Virus record (IMG/VR): IMGVR_UViG_3300013285_000052
Span: 1-30,012 of that record
Length of the DNA stretch: 30,012 nt
From: a virus
Direction: 5' to 3' (one strand)
Made by a program: the position numbers and the translations under genes
In this document: one piece after another, positions 7,146 through 12,971 of the stretch
Numbering within the stretch: position 1 is the stretch's first letter
Layout of the letters: each line of letters opens with the position of its first letter
Notes under the pieces: model-generated
The model's input: only the letters and a program-made list of their open reading frames with translations
Databases searched by the model: none
Told to the model about the DNA's origin: nothing

Positions 7146-7465
7146 TAGCGACCTGTTACCGCATAAACATACGACTCGTAATCTTCTTGAGCCTGATTGT
7201 TTTCGTCTCTAGGTTCATCAGGTACGAGAGCAGTAATCGCCTCAGTATGACAACAGGGTGTGATGAGATATTCATCCTCTACGCTCCACATCATCTCCGA
7301 AATTGTCCACTCGTCATTGTTAGCGCACCATCCGCAAGTGAATAAATCTTTTTGATCGTAATCATATTGCGCGCAAAAAATTGCAACGAATACCGGAGTT
7401 GATTTAATTAACTTGCCCCGCTTCTCAGAGCATGTAGGAATCTTTAGCATCTCTTCGTAGCGCAT
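7145..7465 (-). CDS. Cysteine-rich protein of unknown function
   Basis: About 106 residues from the ATG at 7465, chosen because it overlaps the upstream TGA (TGATG) and is preceded by GAAGGTGG; a GTG 18 bases upstream is an alternative. FTCGWCANNDEW and LITPCCHTEAIT give two Cys pairs that could form a zinc ribbon, in an acidic chain ending with many Glu/Asp. I do not recognise the family. Confidence 0.7.
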   Translation of the reverse strand: MRYEEMLKIPTCSEKRGKLIKSTPVFVAIFCAQYDYDQKDLFTCGWCANNDEWTISEMMWSVEDEYLITPCCHTEAITALVPDEPRDENNQAQEDYESYVYAVTGR

Positions 7466-7623
7466 CAGAGTCCACCTTCGCACTTAATCATATCGCCCCA
7501 GCAAAAACTTGTGCCTGTCCACCATATATGATTGACGAGATAGTAAGAGGCGATAAGTCCAACGAACGCAAGCGTTCCAAAAACTACACGCCTACGAATT
7601 ACATATTTGCGATCCATTTTCAT
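7465..7623 (-). CDS. Small single-pass membrane protein
   Basis: 52 residues from the ATG at 7623, selected for the AGAGG site 7 bases upstream and the ATGA overlap with the preceding gene. A basic start (MKMDRKYVIRRR) is followed by one hydrophobic helix, VVFGTLAFVGLIASYYLV, and a short Cys-containing tail, giving an N-in topology. No family recognised; a superinfection-exclusion or inhibitor role would be speculation. Confidence 0.65.
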   Translation of the reverse strand: MKMDRKYVIRRRVVFGTLAFVGLIASYYLVNHIWWTGTSFCWGDMIKCEGGL

Positions 7624-7838
7624 TTTGTTTCCTCTTTTATTAAAGATACCTTGCGAACGCTTATGAATTCTTTTTGATTGCAGATCCAATAATCTACACG
7701 ATCCCATATTCCGTCTCGTTTTAATTGATTGTGATGACTTTTAGTAATTTCTTGCGGGTTACTGCTTTCACATAATCCTGCTTGATGAACCCAATTAGTG
7801 TCGATATCTACTTCAATTGTTACGAATGCTTTAGTCAT
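7620..7838 (-). CDS. Small protein of unknown function
   Basis: 72 residues from the ATG at 7838, preceded by AAGGAG at 9 bases. It begins MTKAFVTIEVDIDTNWVHQA and has a charged C-terminus. It overlaps the preceding gene by 8 bases and the following one by 4. The N-terminal strand-rich segment and polar remainder match nothing I can name. Confidence 0.65.
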   Translation of the reverse strand: MTKAFVTIEVDIDTNWVHQAGLCESSNPQEITKSHHNQLKRDGIWDRVDYWICNQKEFISVRKVSLIKEETK

Positions 7839-7983
7839 TGAAATCAACTCCTTGTTTCATTAGTTCTACGGATATCTTTAGTGAGCACCATTCGCACTCA
7901 TAGATAGCGGCATCTTGCCCAACGAGATTTATGATTAAGCGATTAGCGAATCCGCCTTTAGATCCACACCATACACACATCAT
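7831..7983 (-). CDS. 50-residue zinc-ribbon protein
   Basis: Start at ATG 7983 (a second ATG follows at once), with AAGG 6 bases upstream. It has MMCVWCGSKGG and YECEWCSLKI, two CxxC knuckles about 30 residues apart, the pattern of a zinc ribbon that binds nucleic acid or protein. A longer reading frame upstream overlaps the membrane microprotein and lacks a ribosome site. Function unknown. Confidence 0.65.
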   Translation of the reverse strand: MMCVWCGSKGGFANRLIINLVGQDAAIYECEWCSLKISVELMKQGVDFND

Positions 7984-8060
7984 AGTTTGCCTTCTGCCCA
8001 TATTAAAATGCAGAAAATTGCTATAACGGTTGCAAGTCCTAAAATAATCATTTCCCACAT
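7980..8060 (-). CDS. 26-residue membrane microprotein
   Basis: Translated by hand: MWEMIILGLATVIAIFCILI then WAEGKL. Nearly the whole chain is one transmembrane helix. Its ATG overlaps the preceding stop (TGATG) and its TGA overlaps the next start (ATGATG), so it fills the gap exactly with coupled junctions at both ends. No homologue recognised. Confidence 0.5.
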   Translation of the reverse strand: MWEMIILGLATVIAIFCILIWAEGKL

Positions 8061-8350
8061 CAGATGACCCACCCATAATTTGTTGTGATCATATAAGTAT
8101 CATCAGCGGTGTCGTAATAAACTCGATAAGTAAAATCAAAGGCTTGAAAAAATGCCTTGACGAACATTACCGCAGGATAATTTTCTACCCAGTAAGCGCG
8201 AGCGAACTCGTAATCAACTTCGGGCTGGAATGCTTCCGAGTAATCTATATCTTCGAAACGACCCTCTTGCAGTTCCCAGTCGGTTTTGTTTTCTTTCCAG
8301 TTCATTGAATTAACTGTTAGATTTTCGAAATCTGTTGCTGTAATTTTCAT
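8060..8350 (-). CDS. Acidic protein of unknown function
   Basis: 96 residues, strongly acidic and aromatic, for example EGRFEDIDYSEAFQPEVDYE and AFDFTYRVYYDTADDTYMIT. It starts at an ATG overlapping the previous TAA (TAATG). Size and charge resemble small phage DNA-mimic or inhibitor proteins, but this is only a compositional remark; the family is not recognised. Confidence 0.68.
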   Translation of the reverse strand: MKITATDFENLTVNSMNWKENKTDWELQEGRFEDIDYSEAFQPEVDYEFARAYWVENYPAVMFVKAFFQAFDFTYRVYYDTADDTYMITTNYGWVI

Positions 8351-8544
8351 TATGCATTAACCACCCATCCGGCAGAATAAACACGACCGCAATCAAAACA
8401 CTTGCCAGCGCGCACATCATAAGTCGAGGCGCAAAAACATCCATGAGGTCGGACAGTAGGTTCGCCTTTGTGAAAATCATAATGAAGGAGTAACTGATAT
8501 TGCGCCTTAAACTTTTTACCGCAGTTGTAACATTCGTATTTCAT
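8350..8544 (-). CDS. C2H2-type zinc-finger protein
   Basis: 64 residues. The start MKYECYNCGKKFKAQYQLLL followed by HYDFH is an almost classical C2H2 finger (YxCxxCxxxF...LxxHxxxH). A second CxxC set follows: CFCAS and CFDCGRVY. C2H2 fingers are uncommon in phages and bind DNA or protein. It lies in the operon of small zinc proteins downstream of the promoter near 8760. Confidence 0.7.
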   Translation of the reverse strand: MKYECYNCGKKFKAQYQLLLHYDFHKGEPTVRPHGCFCASTYDVRAGKCFDCGRVYSAGWVVNA

Positions 8545-8545
8545 A

Positions 8546-8704
8546 TTAACGACCTACACTTTGCTTGAAAGCGATCATTGCAACCTGCTCATCAAAACGA
8601 GATTCAAGATAATCGAGAATATCTCTTTTGGAATATCCTTGAGCCTTTAGAGCCAAAATAGTCGCATCGGCTAGATCTGTATTGATCTTAGTAACTTTTT
8701 GCAT
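8546..8704 (-). CDS. Small helical, possibly HTH, protein
   Basis: 52 residues translated by hand, starting MQKVTKINTDLADATILALK and containing AQGYSKRDILDYLESRF, which resembles a helix-turn-helix of resolvase type. The ATG follows AAAGG at 7 bases. It is the first gene after the leader hairpin (8724-8736) and promoter-like element (8748-8776). Its role as a regulator is inferred only from the HTH-like segment. Confidence 0.62.
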   Translation of the reverse strand: MQKVTKINTDLADATILALKAQGYSKRDILDYLESRFDEQVAMIAFKQSVGR

Positions 8705-8723
8705 TTAACTGCCTTTCGTTTGG

Positions 8724-8736
8724 GGGCTTGTTGCCC
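8724..8736 (-). promoter_or_regulatory. 5' leader hairpin, copy A
   Basis: On the minus strand GGGC-AACAA-GCCC sits between the -10-like element and the ribosome site of the 52-residue gene. With the predicted start of transcription it would lie at or near the mRNA 5' end. Copies B (9609-9621) and C (14081-14098) occupy the same place. Confidence 0.5.
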
Positions 8737-8745
8737 TGTTAAGTA

Positions 8746-8776
8746 GTAATCTAAAGTGTTGCCCGATAGATTACAA
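8746..8776 (-). promoter_or_regulatory. Promoter A overlapping a perfect dyad
   Basis: Minus strand: TTGTAA (8771-8776), 17 bases, TAGATT (8748-8753), a sigma70-type spacing. The arms GTAATCTA and TAGATTAC (8746-8753 and 8767-8774) form a perfect 8-bp inverted repeat with a 13-base spacer that covers both promoter elements, as an operator would. Drives the 8704-to-left operon. Confidence 0.6.
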
Positions 8777-8813
8777 GCGACACACCCCGATTTAAGAATC
8801 TTTGACCAGTCAT
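8751..8813 (-). CDS. 20-residue leader micro-ORF, copy A
   Basis: Reads MTGQRFLNRGVSLVIYRATL then TAG. Its ATG overlaps the stop of the upstream gene (ATGA) and its stop falls in the -10-like element of promoter A. A second copy at 9635-9697 has the same length and 13 of 20 residues identical, with no insertions or deletions. It may be a translated microprotein or merely the reading frame through a duplicated control element. Confidence 0.4.
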   Translation of the reverse strand: MTGQRFLNRGVSLVIYRATL

Positions 8814-8965
8814 CGCCCTAAGGCTAAATCATCCAGCGACACGCCCAATTCGACCGCCCGCTCCTTGAGGTAATCCGCCATCGCATCTAAAACCTCTCCA
8901 TCCGTCATCGAGTCCGGACTGTTGTAAAGAATCGCCGTCATATCCCGTATGAGCATCGTTTCCAT
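8810..8965 (-). CDS. 51-residue protein of unknown function
   Basis: Translated by hand: it begins METMLIRDMTAILYNSPDSM and continues TDGEVLDAMADYLKERAVEL. Predicted two-helix acidic protein. The ATG directly follows the TAA of the zinc-ribbon gene and the stop overlaps micro-ORF A. A GGAG of the upstream gene's last codons serves as ribosome site. Family not recognised. Confidence 0.62.
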   Translation of the reverse strand: METMLIRDMTAILYNSPDSMTDGEVLDAMADYLKERAVELGVSLDDLALGR

Positions 8966-9082
8966 TTATTCTCCCCATTCCACTTCGCCGTAGCATCCTT
9001 TGCAGACCAGCCCGAAATCGATATAAGTGACCCTGCACCCGCAACATGAAGAGAGTTCTGATTTCGTGTTTGCCGTAGCCAT
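8966..9082 (-). CDS. 38-residue zinc-ribbon microprotein
   Basis: Translated by hand: MATANTKSELSSCCGCRVTY then IDFGLVCKGCYGEVEWGE. CCGC and CKGC supply two Cys pairs 14 residues apart, a minimal zinc ribbon. The ATG directly abuts the stop of the LPD29-like gene. Confidence 0.62.
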   Translation of the reverse strand: MATANTKSELSSCCGCRVTYIDFGLVCKGCYGEVEWGE

Positions 9083-9586
9083 TTATGCCACCGCCTTTTC
9101 ATAAGAGAGGCGGTAGATTAAGTTTGAACCGTATCCAGCATCGAAAGCGAAATCGAACTTTGTAGCAAGATTTGTGTAGCGCTCATTCTCATCGAATGTT
9201 TGACCTTTAGTGTGCTCGTTCATGTCGAGGATTTCTTGAGCGATCTTTCCGAGTTCCGCCTTAAACTCAGGAGAAAGATCACGATTCGTGAAAACGAAGT
9301 CAGCACCGTAGTGAACTTCAACCGGCATTGTTGAACCTTCGAGAATTGCAAAAGAGTTGTGATACGACTTGAGGTCAATCATTCCATCGAATGATGCACC
9401 TTGAAAACGCTTTACGATTACATCTACTTCGCTTGTAGTTGGTCCATCAGTCCATGAAACATTTATTGAAGATCCACCTGAATATGAATGTGAACGAACT
9501 GAAAACTTTACATTTGGAAAATAGTGCTTAACTTCTTTACGGATCATCTTTGCAGTATCAGCGGTTGAGATTCGTGTAACTTCCAT
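9083..9586 (-). CDS. LPD29-domain protein
   Basis: A 167-residue protein matching, from memory, the large-polyvalent-protein-associated domain 29: STADTAKMIRKEVKHYFPNV, then KFSVRSHSYSGGSSINVSW, TDGPTTSEVDVIVKRFQG and ASFDGMIDLKSYHNS. This domain is common in actinobacterial mobile elements and phages; its biochemical role is unknown, though an alpha+beta nucleic-acid or protein-binding fold is plausible. The start follows AGAAGG. It is the first gene behind promoter B and is followed closely by two small genes. Confidence 0.82.
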   Translation of the reverse strand: MEVTRISTADTAKMIRKEVKHYFPNVKFSVRSHSYSGGSSINVSWTDGPTTSEVDVIVKRFQGASFDGMIDLKSYHNSFAILEGSTMPVEVHYGADFVFTNRDLSPEFKAELGKIAQEILDMNEHTKGQTFDENERYTNLATKFDFAFDAGYGSNLIYRLSYEKAVA

Positions 9587-9608
9587 TTGCTTGCCTTCTT
9601 TCTCTTGG

Positions 9609-9621
9609 GGGCTGTTTGCCC
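9609..9621 (-). promoter_or_regulatory. 5' leader hairpin, copy B
   Basis: Minus strand GGGC-AAACA-GCCC between promoter B and the LPD29 gene ribosome site. Same stem as copy A with a different 5-base loop. Confidence 0.5.
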
Positions 9622-9629
9622 TGATAAGA

Positions 9630-9660
9630 GAAATCTAAAGTGTTGTTCGATAGATTACAA
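9630..9660 (-). promoter_or_regulatory. Promoter B overlapping a dyad
   Basis: Minus strand: TTGTAA (9655-9660), 17 bases, TAGATT (9632-9637). The dyad arms at 9630-9637 and 9651-9658 match copy A except one base. The 17-base spacing and the position of the dyad are identical to promoter A, and the sequence after the -10, TTCTCTTATCAGG, is shared with copy C. Confidence 0.6.
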
Positions 9661-9697
9661 GCCCTAGACCGCGTTTCTTTAATCTTTGACCAGTCAT
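9635..9697 (-). CDS. 20-residue leader micro-ORF, copy B
   Basis: Reads MTGQRLKKRGLGLVIYRTTL then TAG. The ATG overlaps the stop of the RusA gene (ATGA), and the stop codon lies in the -10-like element of promoter B. It corresponds residue for residue to copy A. Either a translated microprotein or a fossil of a duplicated control element. Confidence 0.4.
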   Translation of the reverse strand: MTGQRLKKRGLGLVIYRTTL

Positions 9698-10065
9698 TTT
9701 GTAAATACTTTTATGTCCGCCCCAGCCATGTCCGAATAGACTTTTTCCGCCTTAATGTCTATTACCTGCGAATCATCAAGATAGGCGATTCCAGTTAGGG
9801 CATCAAGAACCCCACGAATATATTTATCGAGATCCGGAGCGACAGTCGGATAATCTCTTTTAACCGTTTTGGGTCGCCTCACCCGAAATACGATCTCAAT
9901 TCCGATTGCACCCTCAACAGGTTTTGCCCCTGCGAACCTAGCGGAAAGAGCGACAGTCGATCGCCACACGGCAAGCGCAGAGCCTTGCGAGTGCAGAATA
10001 TGACCGTTAATCACTTTCATCGAACCTTGCGGCACCGGAGTGCCATCGCAACTAAAAGAGATCAC
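9694..10065 (-). CDS. rusA: RusA-like Holliday-junction resolvase
   Basis: A 123-residue nuclease that resolves four-way DNA junctions during recombination and before packaging. The start SFSCDGTPVPQGSMKV is typical; the catalytic core is APDLDKYIRGVLDALTG (Asp78, Asp80, Asp88) and YLDDSQVIDIKAEKVY (Asp97, Asp98), the metal-binding aspartates of RusA. Length agrees with the E. coli enzyme (120). It begins at GTG overlapping the upstream TGA (GTGA). Confidence 0.93.
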   Translation of the reverse strand: MISFSCDGTPVPQGSMKVINGHILHSQGSALAVWRSTVALSARFAGAKPVEGAIGIEIVFRVRRPKTVKRDYPTVAPDLDKYIRGVLDALTGIAYLDDSQVIDIKAEKVYSDMAGADIKVFTK

Positions 10066-10244
10066 CCGATAAGGGTAACTGACTCAGTAACGACCTTATG
10101 CGATTGTCCGCTTTCGTTTTCGAGGTAAAAATCGTATGCGCCTGAGTAATCAGATTCTAAAGATTTCACCGTGTAAATTGAGTCGCCGAACTTAACTTGA
10201 TCGCCGAGTTGAATAAAACTCGGGCTTACTTGTGCAGTAGTCAT
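10062..10244 (-). CDS. Small beta-rich protein of unknown function
   Basis: 60 residues from the ATG at 10244, preceded by a strong GGGGG site; a GTG two codons earlier is an alternative. The sequence IQLGDQVKFGDSIYTVKSLE followed by YDFYLENESGQSHKVV looks like a small SH3-like beta barrel, as seen in many phage accessory proteins. It overlaps rusA by 4 bases. Function unknown. Confidence 0.7.
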   Translation of the reverse strand: MTTAQVSPSFIQLGDQVKFGDSIYTVKSLESDYSGAYDFYLENESGQSHKVVTESVTLIG

Positions 10245-10294
10245 AATCACCCCCTCTCGGTTGCGTAATGCTTACGATAACTGTATCAGATTAC

Positions 10295-11092
10295 TTACGG
10301 ATTACGGCGGATTTGCCCCAGTAGAGCCTTGACGGATTCGGGCATTGGAGACCCTTCTGGAGCATCGTCCGCAGTAAATCTAGGTGGAACTATTGTCGGG
10401 GTGGTATTAACCTCTCTGAACCCTGTCTGAGCCCTTTTTTGGGGTAGTGGGGAGTCCAGCCATCTATCGCCATTCAGCCATGTCGCAGGATGAGCAGTAA
10501 AGGCAGGATCTCTGTTCGGATCTTTTGCGTATCGGTCAGCCCCTTCGATAATGACTTCTGCCGTTCCTCTCTTGAGAGCCTTCACCCACGAACGCATCGC
10601 AGTAGCCTTTCCGACTTTTATCGGATAGGTGTTCCAAAATATCTCGAACGATGTAGTTTCTTTATCTTTATCTTTATCTTTATCTTTATGGTTGAACGGT
10701 CGTTGAACGGTCGTTGAACGGTCGTTAGATTTATCCTCAGATTCCGTTGAACGGTCGTTGGATTCACGCTTGAGAGCAGACTTTTGACCAGCCTTCGAAG
10801 ACTGTTCAGACTTCTCTCGAACTTTCGCTAAATCATTTTCGACCCTAGCGTGTGTCCATATATCGCCGTCAATCCAAAAAAACTCGGCAAGGATCTCGCG
10901 ATTATCTTCCCACTCTTCCGGACTCATTCGAGCCACGAACGCCAGTCGATCTCCGGCATTGTCTAACGGCTTACCTCTTTGCCAGTAATTCATGAGGAGT
11001 AACAGGTACGCCCCATTTTGCGCCGCATTAAGGTGAGCAGTATCGGCAAGATAATCGCTTACATAAAGTTGCATATACGGTAGTGAACTCAT
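10295..11092 (-). CDS. Replication initiator/organiser (DUF1376 N-terminal domain)
   Basis: A 265-residue protein expected to recognise the origin and load the host helicase. Residues 4-75, starting LPYMQLYVSDYLADTAHLNA, resemble the DUF1376 domain found in phage initiators. Residues 95-145 are a polar linker of KSNDRST and (DK)n runs. The C-terminal domain (148-212), with FEIFWNTYPIKVGKATAMRS and HPATWLNGDRW, is the primosome-type module common to phage replication proteins. The linker DNA contains iteron-like repeats and an AT-rich tandem repeat, so the origin may lie within this gene as in lambda O. The start overlaps the whiB stop (ATGA). Confidence 0.83.
   Translation of the reverse strand: MSSLPYMQLYVSDYLADTAHLNAAQNGAYLLLLMNYWQRGKPLDNAGDRLAFVARMSPEEWEDNREILAEFFWIDGDIWTHARVENDLAKVREKSEQSSKAGQKSALKRESNDRSTESEDKSNDRSTTVQRPFNHKDKDKDKDKETTSFEIFWNTYPIKVGKATAMRSWVKALKRGTAEVIIEGADRYAKDPNRDPAFTAHPATWLNGDRWLDSPLPQKRAQTGFREVNTTPTIVPPRFTADDAPEGSPMPESVKALLGQIRRNP
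10661..10756. other. Candidate replication origin: iterons plus AT-rich tandem repeat
   Basis: Plus strand: four TTTATC hexamers and a fifth ending ATG (10661-10690) directly abut three head-to-tail 11-bp repeats GTTGAACGGTC (10691-10723). A fourth copy is at 10746-10756, starting 33 bases after copy 3, that is three periods, so all are in phase. The 11-bp period shifts codon frame, so repeats are kept at DNA level. Iterons next to an unwinding-prone AT tract is the layout of lambda-type origins. Confidence 0.6.
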
Positions 11093-11571
11093 TCTCTCCC
11101 AATCGCTTGCAGGATCATCTCTTTTGTAATTCCGTAACTGGCAAAATCTTTGTAAACTTTATTCTTAACTGTTGATTTGTGATTACTTAAAAGGGATTGC
11201 CGTTCTTCATTAGTCATTCCGCCCCATACTCCGTACTGTTCATGATGAGTTGCATACCCTAAGCATTGTCGCCATATAGGGCAAGGAGCGCAGGTAAATC
11301 TGAAAACATCTATGTCGATTAACTTAGATACCCCCCGATCCTCAATCTTGTAAAAAAAGTCTGTTGGAAGATTCTTACACGCGGCACGACCCCAGTCCAC
11401 TTCCGTATAATCAGGGTTTTCGTAGTTATCCGTAAGAGCATCTAACTGATCGCGGTTGTAAGTACCATCTGAAAACTGATGAATTTCGTACTTAATAATC
11501 CATCTGTGAATTGTTCTTTGCGTAACTCCATAACGAGTTGTCGCGGCGGCTACCGTAATTTTGACGGACAT
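11089..11571 (-). CDS. WhiB-family iron-sulfur regulator with N-terminal HTH
   Basis: A 160-residue protein. The WhiB core has four cysteines: C65 (AACKNLP), C94 and C97 (FTCAPC), C103 (RQCLGY), followed by the GVWGG turn (114-118) and a basic C-terminus. The family binds a [4Fe-4S] cluster, contacts the host principal sigma factor and changes transcription; phage versions can override host WhiB2. Residues 1-50, with ATTRYGVTQRTIHRWIIKYE, form a separate MerR/HTH-17-type helix-turn-helix not found in standard short WhiB proteins, so this one may bind DNA specifically. Overlaps the nuclease gene by 22 bases. It is the best evidence for an actinobacterial host. Confidence 0.92.
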   Translation of the reverse strand: MSVKITVAAATTRYGVTQRTIHRWIIKYEIHQFSDGTYNRDQLDALTDNYENPDYTEVDWGRAACKNLPTDFFYKIEDRGVSKLIDIDVFRFTCAPCPIWRQCLGYATHHEQYGVWGGMTNEERQSLLSNHKSTVKNKVYKDFASYGITKEMILQAIGRE

Positions 11572-12212
11572 CCATTTACCCCTGTCTCATCATAAAAATC
11601 GCAATACGAACGGCAGAAGAAAACATCCTTTTCGGGTTCAGGGATTTCACCATTTGCCGCCATTTCTTGAATGTTAGAGATCCAATCTAAACCCTGTTTT
11701 GCCATCTCAGGATCGTAAGGCTCGGTGTGTTCTCTAATATCTTCCGCCCCGCCATCTCTCGCAATAGCCACGAGCGAAACGCTTTCTACCGGATACCCAT
11801 TCTCGCTCACTAAGTAACCGTATAACTGAACCTGCAACCGTTGTTGCAACGAAGGAAAATAGCGAAGGCTTTTAACCTTTGTCGTTTTCCAGTCCACGAT
11901 CTGCGCTTTATCTTTTATGTAGAGATCAACATGACCCCGCAATCCTTCGACCTTGAATTCTTGCTCAATCATAAAGTTATCGCCGAACGGATCTTCTCTT
12001 TTAATTGCTTCGGCAATTCCAGCATGAATAAAAGTTCCCATAATCGCCGCAAGTTTCTCGGTCTGATTTACTTTAGGCGCTTGCGTGATATTCATAAAAA
12101 CTCTGCGCTTGCAATCACCTACGGCTGACGGTCCAATATCAACCTGCAAAGATCTGTCTCGCTGAGCATCGTGTCCACTTAATGCCCCGACCAGCATCTT
12201 TTTAATTTCCAT
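11550..12212 (-). CDS. Cas4/RecB-type PD-(D/E)XK nuclease with iron-sulfur cysteines
   Basis: A 220-residue exonuclease likely working with the annealing protein in phage recombination. The active site reads LRGHVDLYI (Asp96), IVDWKTTK (Asp107, Lys109) and the RecB-type QVQLYGYL (127-134). Cysteines at 34 (GDCKRRVF), 200, 204 and 215 are placed to hold a 4Fe-4S cluster joining the N- and C-terminal ends, as in Cas4 and AddB. There is no CRISPR array or other cas gene, so this is the phage recombination type, common in actinophages. Start overlaps the upstream stop (TAATG). Confidence 0.9.
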   Translation of the reverse strand: MEIKKMLVGALSGHDAQRDRSLQVDIGPSAVGDCKRRVFMNITQAPKVNQTEKLAAIMGTFIHAGIAEAIKREDPFGDNFMIEQEFKVEGLRGHVDLYIKDKAQIVDWKTTKVKSLRYFPSLQQRLQVQLYGYLVSENGYPVESVSLVAIARDGGAEDIREHTEPYDPEMAKQGLDWISNIQEMAANGEIPEPEKDVFFCRSYCDFYDETGVNGCPSKLR

Positions 12213-12577
12213 TATGAGACATCCATTCCAGTACGAACCGAAGTTCCGATCGAGCGAGCAATATCTACCTGCACTCGAAGCCGAGCCACATTCGCACGAT
12301 TAGCCTTGACGATTGCTTCATCTCCGGCAACGATTCTGTGAGCCTCTCTATTTTCTAAGATAGCCATATCTTCACGCTCTCCGACTGTGTAATTCTTTCC
12401 AGTAGGAGAAGATTTGTTGGCAAGCGATAGGCGCGTAGTAGCCATAGCGATTTCGTAGTCAGCCTTATGTTGGTGGTAAGCCGATTCAGCATCTACGAGG
12501 TCGTTATGCGCTTCGTCAATTAGTTTGCTGAGATCCTTTAATCGAGCCTCAACTTGAACAGGGGTTACGACACTCAT
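12212..12577 (-). CDS. Coiled-coil protein next to the Cas4-like nuclease
   Basis: 121 residues from the ATG at 12577, which has GGAG 9 bases upstream; the longer frame lacks this. It starts MSVVTPVQVEARLKDLSKLI and is almost entirely helical with heptads (DEAHNDLVDAESAYHQHKAD), plus a GKNYTVGEREDMA hairpin in the middle. Similar proteins accompany exonucleases in actinophages as far as I recall, suggesting a partner role; the function is unknown. Confidence 0.75.
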   Translation of the reverse strand: MSVVTPVQVEARLKDLSKLIDEAHNDLVDAESAYHQHKADYEIAMATTRLSLANKSSPTGKNYTVGEREDMAILENREAHRIVAGDEAIVKANRANVARLRVQVDIARSIGTSVRTGMDVS

Positions 12578-12579
12578 TT

Positions 12580-12708
12580 TTATTTGCTCCAAAACTCTAG
12601 GTCGATAAACCTATGAATAAAAGTAATCGTGAGCGAGCGTTCATAAGGCGCAAACTCGATACCGAACCCCCACGAACTTGTCCGGCCGTAAAATAGTTTG
12701 ATTTTCAC
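12580..12708 (-). CDS. 42-residue protein of unknown function
   Basis: Translated by hand: begins MKIKLFYGRTSSWGFGIEFA and continues PYERSLTITFIHRFIDLEFW. GTG start overlaps the upstream TGA (GTGA) with GAGG nearby. Rich in aromatics and beta-prone; may be a compact sheet protein. No family recognised. Confidence 0.6.
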   Translation of the reverse strand: MKIKLFYGRTSSWGFGIEFAPYERSLTITFIHRFIDLEFWSK

Positions 12709-12971
12709 TTAGCCTCACCTATCGCAATCTGAGCGCACATATCTTGAACTTGTAAAGCCACATTCTCTATGCCACTCTTAACGATTAACTTGCGATTATT
12801 TGTAAAGTCGATAGCGCAGATTTGTTCGTAAATATCTAAACGGATCTCAGCCTCAAGTCGGGCAGTCATTTTCGTAAGTTGTTCCGCTAGGAGTTCATCC
12901 GTCTCTGCTCCGAGAATTAACTTTCCGTTGTTAATCTCCCAATGTTGCTTGCCTTTGCATAATAGTTTCAT
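12705..12971 (-). CDS. Protein of unknown function
   Basis: 88 residues from the ATG at 12971, chosen because it overlaps the upstream stop as ATGA. Starts MKLLCKGKQHWEINNGKLIL; helical after residue 25 with TDELLAEQLTKMTARLEAEI. The N-terminal strand-pair followed by long helices is not a family I can name. Confidence 0.7.
   Translation of the reverse strand: MKLLCKGKQHWEINNGKLILGAETDELLAEQLTKMTARLEAEIRLDIYEQICAIDFTNNRKLIVKSGIENVALQVQDMCAQIAIGEAK

Noticed and set aside
10251-10294. Short inverted repeat CGTAA-3-TTACG in the gap after the initiator gene
   Set aside because: Only 5-bp arms and no promoter or T-run nearby; too weak to call.
11550-12212. Cas4-like gene as part of a CRISPR system
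   Set aside because: No repeat-spacer array and no cas1, cas2 or effector gene in the window; phage recombination nucleases of this type are common.
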